DNA from: Eunapius fragilis
Taxonomy: Eukaryota > Porifera > Demospongiae > Spongillida > Spongillidae
Length of the DNA: 64,000 bases
Direction of reading: 5' to 3'
Assembly (NCBI GenBank): GCA_963681505.1
Contig: OY811982.1
Coordinates: forward strand, 2,209,156-2,273,155
How positions within the stretch are numbered: position 1 is the first letter of the stretch; each line of letters starts with the position of its first letter. The notes beneath the pieces are model-generated. The model was not told the DNA's origin, did not search any database, and saw only the letters and a list, made by a program, of their open reading frames with translations. Of the stretch, positions 32,360-42,984 are shown one piece after another. A program made the position numbers and the translations under genes.

Positions 32360-32360
32360 C
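32317..32360. repeat. (GT)n microsatellite
   Basis: About 20 GT repeats. The region 32365-33120 has no gene. Confidence 0.95.
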
Positions 32361-33127
32361 GTGTGTGATGTTTAAGGATGTAGCTTGGCTGCCATTGAGA
32401 CATATGATGCATGGGGGTCAGGAGGCTGTGAAGTGTCTTGCCCAGTTGCAATCAAAGCTTTGCTATTACCCCCCTCTAAGCAAAAATGTCATTCAATTTG
32501 CTTGACCTTTACAGCACTGGCCCGGTTAGGACAGTTGCCTCAGCCATCCTTTGTAGGATTGAGCCCCAGTAATAGTCCTACATAACTGTGTTATGGGTAT
32601 TGCGTTTTGTATAAGACGAAATATGACTGAATAATAATAATCAACAATCTACAGTCGTCTCAGCCTCACCCTCATGAGGCAGAATGCCAGGGCAATTTTG
32701 GCCAGATGTGTCTCACCAAACACTTGCTGTGACTTTTAGTTATTTATAGTGCTTATGTTTTAAATTAATGTATTCTATACAACTCATTAATGAATATTAA
32801 TATTTAAAAAAAAATCAATGATAATAAAGTCAAGCCAAGATATTTAAGACCATACAACCTCTTCCCAATTAGTGAAATTTGTCTTTCACGTTGAAGAATG
32901 GCACCAAATCTTATCCTTCTCATTCCTAATAACATAGTTACCATGGCCGAGATGCAGGGGATATCTATTCAACACTTACAGAGGGTTTCCAAGTAGGGCA
33001 CTAAGGAATGCATTCACAGCAACAGCAAGGAAGGAGTTACACTGGGTGATCCATTGTATATGTTTTCTGTGCAGTAGCTGTTTGTCCATTGATGAGGTAT
33101 CTTGCTTCTAGACCAAACTTTCAACAG

Positions 33128-33480
33128 TGATGGTATGCAGATGACTCAGCTAGTGCTGGAAAGCTATCACAAATTCATTTGTGGCTTAATCATCCAGGTA
33201 GGACCAGCATACAGCCAGGTACTTTGTAGAACCAAATAAAAATTAGTGGCCCCACAACATGAGGACATTGTTAAAGACTGCTTCAAGGACATGAGAATTG
33301 TAGCCTTTCTAGGAGGTGCAATTGGTACTCAGGAGTATCACGCGAACTTTATGAAACAGAAGGCTAACCGCTGTCACCAAAGTATCAAAGAGGTTGTATA
33401 TAGAGATATAAGGCATCACAGGTATGGACATATGTCATTGGTTTAAGAGGCTCAAGAGTGAAGTGGAGAAGTGGACTGGG
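33128..33480 (+). pseudogene. LINE reverse-transcriptase fragment (YADD motif)
   Basis: GGTATGCAGATGACTCAGCT encodes WYADDSAS, the reverse-transcriptase active site in the form used by some non-LTR elements. Downstream, FLGGAIGTQEYHANFMKQKA fits the R-F-L-G-G..G..E thumb region that follows in the same elements, though the two pieces are in different frames and stops intervene. It is a dead fragment. It may belong to the same family as the endonuclease fragment at 35700-36540. Confidence 0.55.
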
Positions 33481-33606
33481 GTTTGATGATGGGGCACCTC
33501 CCTACTCTATCGTATAGAGAATTTTCTTTATCATAAGATATGCATGTGTTATTTTTATGTATGTATTACGAGACAAAAAAGTATGGATATACATACATGT
33601 AATACA

Positions 33607-34531
33607 TCAGGAACTACGATAGTAGTTCCTATATAGGAATTGACCCGGGTCGTGAATATCATTTTAAAAACGCAACCAGCGTACAACTCGCGTACCAAGA
33701 AACGGATAGTTTAGCTCTTTGTTCCTATCGAACCAGAAGGCAAAGACGGTCATTTGAATGTTTTGTTCCAGTCTTAAAACTGTTTGCTTCAAGAAAACAA
33801 AAAAGCACGTGTTTTACCACGTCCCCAGGCCAATTCTTATCCGTCGTCGTCTAATTCTTCAAGTACAACTTGGGATACGAATGGTTTTAAAGAGCGCAAA
33901 TTATACCAATCGCTTTAGAATCTCCTGGAAGGACATCTTCAGGTATCAGATATATGAATAAAGCATAAAACTGATATACGTAATCATTACGTAATGCGTA
34001 GTGTAAAATAGAAGCGTTCCCATGGCGACATTTACGTATATTTAGAATTGAAACAAAAGAGGAAGCTAAACAACAAAACGACGAGTTAGAATTCTTCTTA
34101 CAGTGATCTCAAACAAAAGCGGGCGTCTGCTCGTGACGGTAATTGAAGCGGGGGGGGGGGGGGCACTTGCCATATTAAGAATCGATAAAAAATGATAATT
34201 AAAAAATAGAGGAAACAATAAAGAAAAACATTCTCTAACGAGAAAGTTGGTAGGATATAGGAATTGGATATAGGAATTGGAGGCAATGGTGGTGTAAAAA
34301 GGAAGGGAACAAGGTTTTGAGAAAATGGTAATGAGACAAAAATCCTATATTTAGCACGCGTAAATGTAACAGAACCAAAAGATGTGCTAAACATAGGATT
34401 TTTGTCTCATTACCCTTTTCTCAAAACCTTGTTCCCTTCCTTTTTACACCACCATTGCCTCCAATTCCTATATCCAATTCCTACATGTATATCCTACCAA
34501 CTTTCTCGTTAGAGAATGTTTTTCTTACTTG
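33607..34531 (+). mobile_element. Helitron-like element, short copy A
   Basis: It starts TCAGGAACTAC with the 5' hairpin GGAACTAC-GATA-GTAGTTCC and ends CTTG, inserted between A and T. It keeps the leader region and a truncated basic ORF start, a G tract (34150-34164) and then the terminal palindrome. It is internally deleted relative to copy C. Confidence 0.8.
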
Positions 34532-34594
34532 TATAGATAGAACTTAAAAATATCCTATTCAAGGCACATGCACACACATAATAGCACATACAAA

Positions 34595-35690
34595 TTAGGA
34601 ACTACGATAGTAGTTCCTATATAGGAATTGACCCGGGTCGTGAAATCATTAAAAACGCGACCCGCGTATAACTCGCGTACCAAGAAACGGATAGTGTAGC
34701 TCTTTGTTGCTATCGAACCAGAAGGCAAAGACGGTCATTTAAAAGTTTTATTCCGGTCTTCGAACTGTTTGCTTTAAGAGAACAAAAAAGTTCGTGTTTT
34801 ACCTCGTCTCCAGGCCAATTCTTCTCGTCGTCGTCGTCTTCTTCTTCTCGGGTGAGTATAACTCCGGATAGGAATGGCTTTAAAGAGCGCTAATTATACC
34901 AATCGCTTTAGAATCTCCTGGAAGGACATCTTCAAGTATCGGATATATGAATAAAGCTTAAAACTGACATACGTAATCATTACGTAATGTGGAGTGTTAA
35001 ATTGAAGTGTTTCCATGGCAATATTACGTATATTTAGAATTGTGCAGCGTTATAAACAGCATTTGATTGCAGTTTTGTTCACCACTTTGGCTAGCGAAGT
35101 TGATTTCTTTCGAAACCAGGCCACTTTTGGCTAGCGAAGTTTTTTAAAAATGCCTTCACGTCAACAAAAGAGGAGAGCTAAACGACGAGAGGAATACCTC
35201 CAAAATCGAGACGGTCGACGAGTTAGAGTCCTCCCGCTTCGGTACAAACCTGACCCTTCAAAAGCGGGCGTCTGCTCGTGACGGTAGAAGGGGGGGGGGG
35301 GGGGGGGGTGAACTGCATAAGTGCAATTAAAGAGGCTACGTCATAACTATAACTTGTGAGCACTTGCCAGTATTCGCAGAAATCATCGACACTAAAATTA
35401 AAAATAGAGGAAACAAGTAAAGAAAAACATTCTCTATAACGAGAAAGTTGGTGGGACATAGGAATTTGAGGCAATGGTGGTGTAAAAAGGAAGAGAACAA
35501 GGTTTTGGGAAAAGAAAAATGAGATAAAAATCCTATATTTAGCACTTTTTTTGGTTCTGTTACATTTACACGTGCTAGATATAGGATTTTGTCTCATTTT
35601 TCTTTTCCCAAACCCTTGTTCTCTTCCTTTTTACACCACCATTGCTATATCCCACCAACTTTCTCGTTAGAGAATGTTTTTCTTTACTTG
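34595..35690 (+). mobile_element. Helitron-like element, short copy B
   Basis: It starts TTAGGAACTAC and ends CTTG, between A and T, 63 bp after copy A in the same orientation. The ATG at 35149 opens MPSRQQKRRAKRREEYLQ, the same start as the basic ORF in copy C. A G tract (35291-35309) and the 3' palindrome (35414-35690) follow. The uninterrupted leader at 35085-35145 shows where element K entered copy C. Confidence 0.85.
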
Positions 35691-35699
35691 TTCTACTCA

Positions 35700-36540
35700 T
35701 AAGCTGATGTTGGTAGTCCAGCCCCATCATCTATGTGTATAGCACTCCTCCATTTCACTCTGCTTCCTCTTATACACAGATTTGTGGCTCTTAGTATAGC
35801 AAATGCCAACCTCACCCTTACCCATCCAGTCACTTCACTTAGTGGTTTTTCCCACTTCAATGCTATTTTTGTTGCTAAAAGTTTCATGACAGTTAGCTTC
35901 ACGAGCAAGGACACCATCAATTGAGGTGACAAAAGGAGTGAAAGAAGCATGTCTAGCCTCAACAGCATCTAGGTATTTATTTTTCGTCTCATTTTCAGCT
36001 GATAGCAGAACAGAATCAACAGTGTGGCTAGTATATGACTGGGTGTCAGTGTCCATGACATGAATATCAAATAATGCCTCAGTCTGGGCAGCCCACAAAC
36101 CTCTCACACCAAGATCACCTACCAAGGCAGGAAGACCTCTCACAGGATCAGCATCTCTCACAATTGGTTCTCTTATCACATCCCTAAATGCAATGGATGC
36201 AAGGTCACCCAAAGCTTCTCTCACCTCATTGTGCCGTTGGATGATCAAACCACCTTTTCTGCAGTCCAAAGCATGCTGAAGGGTAAACTCTCCACCACAT
36301 CCATCACAGACAGCAGGCAACTTTGATAGTGGTTGGTGATATCTAATAGCCAAAGCACTGATCACGAAATTCTGATGATGAGAGGTTAAAGTGGTAGTGC
36401 ATGGGATACTGGAATTACTGTCAGCCAGGTGGATGTCTTGCCCTTTACTGCTCTTTGGATTGCTCGCTTCTTCCCTTCACTCAGAGATGCCAGTATTGAG
36501 GTTAGCTTATCTTCTTAAAATCCTTTAATCTCAAGAGTCA
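35700..36540 (-). pseudogene. LINE 3' fragment with R2-type (restriction-like) endonuclease domain
   Basis: An open stretch at 35835-36365 contains CDGCGGEFTLQHALDC, a C-x2-C-x8-H-x3-C zinc motif, then RHNEVREALGD and VGDLGVRG..LFDIHVMDTD, which fits the CCHC, R-H-N and split Asp layout of restriction-like endonucleases in R2/CRE-type LINEs. Upstream remnants (EFRDALAIRY-like, AIQRAVKGK) are in other frames. The reverse transcriptase is missing, as expected for a 5'-truncated LINE copy. From 36550 to 37770 no gene is recognised. Confidence 0.55.
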
Positions 36541-37771
36541 TCTCTTTCTTTGCCTGTGTCATCTGTTGCAAGTGATCATATATCCCTTGCCCTTTATTGC
36601 TGTAACAATTACATCGATTCTGTGTATGTATTACTATTTTGTAATTATATTATAGTATTGAAAAATAAAATAAACTGTATCAGTGCTTTGTGCCTGGTAA
36701 CCCCCAAGTTGAGGCACTGGTTAACATAAAGGACATAACTTAAAGTAATTGTACCAGAATCCATTTTTGAATCAGGAGCTCAAGATTAGAAGAGGATATA
36801 CAAACAAGCGGTTGAGGAATGTAGGGGTGCCCTTACACTTTTAGTCGCCGAAGTAGATGGATGTATACATCGTGGTTTCGTCCCTAAATCCAATATATGC
36901 AGCTGCAAGTAATTGCTACGATAACATATCTGGCTGGGGATGAGACAATACCCTGAGCACTTCCTTAAGATAAAAAGCTACGTGTGATGCATCTAAGTGG
37001 CAGAAACCTTATGATAAAATGTGTGGCTACATCAGAGAGTGAGGCTTCCATTTGCCATTGTCTGAGCATCTGAGGGGTTCCAGGGAGAAGTGGAGGAGTG
37101 GCCTGGGGTTTTGAGGGCAGAGCTCCTCTTTATGGGATCATGAAATGAAACGTGCACACAGTTCTGAGTTATTTGTTTTGGGTTTGTGTTGTTTTGTATG
37201 GTATTTCAACAATGCATCCACAGCTGTGACATAGCGGCCTGGGTACATGTCAAGGTCATGATCAGCACTAAAAATCAACGATTGGTTGAACACCTACATG
37301 CAAATATTCTGTATCAGGATGTGAGTCAGTGTTCAATCAAATTTGATTCACCAATCTTTCACCCCCACCTCGGATAATACCTTCCTGGCCTAGGCTTCTT
37401 GTATTTCAGTCTTGCGTTTTTGCCCAGCTGGTTTCTTGTTGATACATATCCTTTGTGCATGGTTTAACTGCATTATCTTTTTTCTATTTTGCCTGATGTC
37501 TATCACACCCTGTTTATATTCAGCAGTGATTCTGCCTGGTGAGTCACGTTCTTTAGGTTCAATATACTGTATATTGAACCTGTTCCGATATTTGTTGTAC
37601 CAGACCCCAAACTTGTGTAAGTTTCATCACTTTAAAAATGTTACATAGCATTATACATAATGTGATAATGCTAGCCTGTGTACGAGACTAGTTAAATAAA
37701 TACTGGTGAGTTTTATCATCACTACAATACAATAATGTAGAGCCAAGAAATAAGTCTTGAATAAATGTTCC

Positions 37772-38183
37772 TCAGTTTTCATTCTTCACCACTCCACCAT
37801 GTGGTACAGTTGGAACCATGTACTCCTGTGCTTCCTCAATGACCACACCCATCAGTGTGTATTCATCAGGAACAGGATGCTGAATGTAGCAAAACAATGA
37901 TAGAAACATAAGAACTGAATAGAAACAGTACTACTCATCTTGTTATACCTTGACATATAAATTTACTTGCATGATGTATTATCAAGCGTGCATATGATAT
38001 GTGTATTTGTATGACTTACACTATTATTGGAAATTTGAATGCTCTTTGAATACTTTTTATACCACTTACTAATAGTTGCAGCTTGCTGTTGCCACTTACC
38101 TGCTTGATCTCACCTTCCATAGAAATGAGGTTGTATGCATCACAAGGGAAAGTTTCAATTCTATCCACTTCTGTATAATGCCT
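37772..38183 (-). CDS. Candidate C-terminal tail exons of the receptor tyrosine kinase
   Basis: Exon one, about 38100-38183, reads HYTEVDRIETFPCDAYNLIS and ends at a GTAAGT donor. Exon two (37772-37879) follows a CAG acceptor, is in frame, and reads HPVPDEYTLMGVVIEEAQEY then MVPTVPHGGVVKNEN and a stop. Tyr in YTLM and EYMVP contexts suits SH2-docking tails. The first of these exons resembles part of the exon at 39784-40044 ([13 protein letters not shown]), so the locus may have two alternative or duplicated tails. Linkage to the kinase gene is inferred from proximity, strand and resemblance; it could also be a leftover of a duplicated neighbouring kinase gene. Confidence 0.5.
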
Positions 38184-38239
38184 CTCAGTAATAATAGGAG
38201 TAGATCATATCTGAGGAGCAATACATGGTGAGGAGATTT

Positions 38240-39780
38240 AATTCATATAGTGGGCATATCATGACACTAGTCCTGTTGCAGTTTGCATATTGTTCAGATG
38301 GGAATAGGGAATTTATTATGAAGTTTTCTACCAGCATAAAATTAATTATAAAATGCTATTTTGCGTCAATTTCCCAATTTCGAAATTGTATTAATGTAAC
38401 AGTACTGGTTTTCAAAACTGTCCTCCAATTGGACCCAACTTCATTGCTTCAGCGTACTGCTACGCATCAAAATGGTCAACGCGACACGATATTTAACTAA
38501 GAGTACAATTTCAAATCTTATGCATTCAAGGTCTATTTGGTGAATGACGCGATAAGATATGACTAAGAGTCTTTCTATCCAAATTCAAATCTTACGCACA
38601 AAGGGTCATTTGTCGTTCATCACTTTGGTGTGTGTGTCTCCGGATGCCATCATTGCTTGGTCGTGGTTGCTCCGGATGTGCCATCAAATTCCCATCTCTA
38701 TCCATAAAGGGTCTAATACATGATTTAAGTGCATAGGTACAGCCAGAGTGCCAGTCTTTCTCAGTGATGTCTTTATTGGGTTAAAATGGCATTGTCATTA
38801 AACTTTCTGAACAATGCTAATATTGACCCTAGCTGATGTACACCACACAGTACTATGCTTGGGGTTACCTTCAAAAGACATAACGCCAGTTGGCCTGGAT
38901 GGCTAACTTCATGGCGCACAACACCAAGGCCTCGTCCCATACCTCGCAGGGGTCGATCGTTCTACTCTACTCCGGATCGTCTTCCTCTAGTAAGTCCTTT
39001 CAGGTAGACGTAGTAATCGTAGCTAGGAGACGCATGGGATTGTGCTTGAGTGTTATCACTCGTCATTAGCGTTATAGATATATCGTCAAACCATCGTCGT
39101 CCGAATCTCACCCAAACCTCATTAATGCATCCGCGACGGTAGCGTATGTGTGGGTATGTACGATCAGCTAGTTGTGTGTTGTATCTCTGTACCCCAAATC
39201 TTGGTTCAAACTCAGAGTTAACCAAGACTCCCCCCTCCAAGACTCACCCACGACAGGCACCGAGATGCCAACATAACACAAACCATAGCCTAGTCTGTTT
39301 ATGTGACGTTTGCTGCAAGCCATCAGAGTTTCCTGAGGCTGAAACAGGAAGCCATTCATTGTTTACGAGTACTTCTAGATCATGACCACACACAAAGAGA
39401 AGGTGTCTGGTTGCTTGATACATTTCTTCAAAAACATTCTTTGCATAATGATCACATGGATGTTTTTTCCCCATCTCAGTCTGTTCTTTGCCTTTCACTG
39501 CTGTAATTTTATTTCTCCATCTTTTGTGATGCACATAAATATTACTGTTTAGTTGCAATACGTATTAATATAATGACTCACTCAGTCTGTTCTGTTGTAA
39601 ATTTTGCCTTTTAACTCCCTGTAATTTTACTCCATTACCCTATTTATTACAGTTTGTACCAAGTATTAATGACCTTTTATGTTGGACTCTTAATTGTTTC
39701 CTTTAACAAACATCAATCTCTTGCAGTCATAGCCCATGCTTTTAGTGCTGAATAATACACAAAATATAGGCATATTAGAT
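38240..39780. other. Intronic or intergenic; two weak ORFs
   Basis: Minus-strand ORFs at 38962-39240 (begins MEGGVLVNSEFEPRFGVQRY) and 39244-39558 (contains HPCDHYAKNVFEEMYQATRH) look moderately protein-like but match no family I know. No other feature is seen. Confidence 0.3.
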
Positions 39781-39783
39781 ATA

Positions 39784-40629
39784 CTATAAACCAATATTAT
39801 TGGTGGAGGGCAACACACCAATACAATTTACCCCAGACCCCTGGGAACGTGTCTCATTCCATGCAGCCTTCAGTACATTCAAACGTAGGGTCCTAAGACT
39901 TTCTAGTATATGTTCTTCAATACTCATATGTGCTTGCTTTCCATAGACAATTGAAGAGTGAAGTGTGTATGCTTCACAGGCAACAGTTTCAATTCTCTGT
40001 TCTTCCAGGTCATCATGCCTATCAGTTTCCACATGATCAAATGCCTATGGATGAATAAGTAATTGGAAGCATACCTATGTATTACAAGTAATAAAAACAT
40101 TCTCTATATAATGAATACGTACAAAGCGCCACAGAAAGAAATACATGGAGAAAATATAACAGCAATAGCATGTACATAACACAAGAGGTTACATTGCCTC
40201 ACTGTACAGGTAGAAAACATCAATAGGTTTCCTTGGTGAGTCAAACAAATGATACTGTTCCAAGCCCTTTTAGTAATGTCACTAAAAATTAACATTACTA
40301 AGATATTCCAACTGTTCTAACAATCTATCTATCCAGCCTATCAGAGCACAACAGAGTGGTGGAACCATCCAGTGCCTGAAAGTACCAAAGGCTTCTTTTT
40401 ACCTGTACTGGTTGTGTAATCTCATCCTGTGCAGGTGGTAGTTTGGGTGTGTCAGCAACAGATATGTCAAGATATTCTTCCATTGTTTGTAGAACCTTTG
40501 AGATGGTAGAGCCAATCTTGGTGAATGATGGTCTATCCTCAGGGTCAGATTCCCAACACTTCAACATCAGTGTGTACCTGAAACGGCACAACCACAACTC
40601 ATGAGTATCAAAGGTGAAGTGTTTGCGCG

Positions 40630-40664
<35 letters not shown>

Positions 40665-42933
40665 TGTGTGTGCGTGTACCAACATAGTATCAGAACAAGC
40701 AGCATTTTCAGGCTTCTCCAGTCTCCTTCCTCTCCCTAGAAACTTTGGTAGCTCACTTGGGTCCACACCAGGGTAGGGGATTTTGCCACATGTGAATATC
40801 TCCCAGCATGTCACACCAAATGACCACTGAAGGAATAATACCATACATGGGTGATGCCTACAATGGTTTGACAACTGTTGCTCACTACATCAGTCTTCTC
40901 ATTGAAGACTCCATCATGAATGCTCTCTGGGGCCAGCCATTTGAATGGTAGTCTCACCCCAGAGGATCCCTTGTCCAGTCTGAAGTACCCTGTCCTGTAC
41001 ACATCTTCTGACAGACCAAAGTCTCCCACTTTAAGTACACCATCTCCATCAATCCTGTACAAACCTCCATTACCACTATTAACATCACACATCATCACTC
41101 CCTCACATGCAGTTTCTTGCTGCTAGGTCTCTGTGTACAAACTTCTTCTCAGCAAGGTATTCCATCCCCTGTGCTATCTCATAACACAAGAACTTCTGGG
41201 ATGTGTGGAGCTGTATAGATACCAATGATATGGAAGTCTTTGGGACATGGAAAAAGAGACAATCTCACTTTTTCATCATCTGCCCCTTCAGAGATGATAA
41301 GGGAAGATCTGTTGTTCTTGAGGTATGAGAGAAGAGTTCCATTAGCCATGAAGGGCATCACCATGGAGGGAGTGTGATTGGTATCAAAGGACACTCCTAT
41401 CAGGGTCATCACATGGGGGTGGTGAAAGTCTTGCATCTTCAGAATTTCACCCATCATACTGGAGAGGTCATTCATTGTGAAGAGACCTAAGGGGGCACTT
41501 CATCTGATGAAAGAAGCATTACCCCCAAAGACCTCACCTTTCAAGGTCTTGACAGCCACCAGTTGAGGTTCAGCCAGTGTTTTCACCTTCAGGAGATGTG
41601 CTCTGTACACCACTCCAAATTCACCTTTTACATAGCATATGGCATGATGTGGGGAAGAACATCACATTAAGAACAGTGTGGGGAAGGAATGTCACATGAA
41701 AGAGAGGGCAGGTTGAGTTACCTTCTCCAATGGTATTCAGAACATGGATCTGATCACTGGAGATGATGGTCCCTGTGTACTGACTCAGGAAATCTGTAGC
41801 AGCATGACCACTAACTGCTGGTGATGGGTCTCCTTATGAATAAGTGTATGAAGATACTTTATAATTATATCAGTACATGCTAGTTACATAGTGTAACTAT
41901 ATCTTCTAAACTTTTATTATTTCCTTCATTGGTAATGGCTAGCAAGCAGCAATTCAATGTGCAAGTCGTCAGTGGTATTGTTAAAATACATGTATGTAAA
42001 GGAATAGCACTACTCCCTGAACTATAAGTATGTATTACATACGGGAACAATATACAGTGTATGGCAAACTAGTTGCTGGGTTAGGCAGCCGCCTTTGATG
42101 TTCCTGTCACATCATTGCTTAATTGAGCTACATTTTTTTGGATCAGGAGTGATGGCTGATGCAGCTACCACAGCCACCAAAAATCAGGAGTGTGATTCAA
42201 AATGAGCCGATCTAGACCGGGCTTGCAAGCCATATGGGAGATGGTAGAACTGTTAAGCAGACTAAACCTAAGCTTCGTGAGGGCAAGTAACCATTCGCTC
42301 AAGTGGCATTTAAACATAGACCATTGTTGGATATCATTGTGCATTGGGTATGAATTCTTACATCACAAGTTTGTATATTATATCAATTCATATTTAACAA
42401 AGGAACATCATACCATAAATACATTCAACTGAACATCCTTCTGGAAACATATTCTCTGGCATTTCCTCCACCTTATGCCCCCGATTTTTCTCCTTAACAC
42501 AGCTTAGTGTACTACCACACGCAAAGGACAATTGGATAGTTTGAGTGTGTTCAGACAGCTTGTCATACTTACCCATTACAAAATAATACACTCACACCTT
42601 GGGAGATAAAATACATACACATACACACACCACATACACACAAACACACACATGCATGCACACACATTGGGTACTACAACCACCTCCATTGTGCTCCTCA
42701 GCCAGTGTCTTCATCTGCATCAGCAGAACATCCACCTGACTCCTCATCGCAGATTCCCTTCTACAAGCCACCAAAATGATGGCCACGATGAGGAGGATGA
42801 GGCTGACTCCTCCCCCTGCCACACCCCATGCCACAGCTGTGACTGGGAACTGTGTGATACCTGGACTTGTCACAAATGTGATACTACCAGGTGTATAGTA
42901 CAGGGACCTGCCCACTGATATCATTACCTGAGG

Positions 42934-42984
<51 letters not shown>

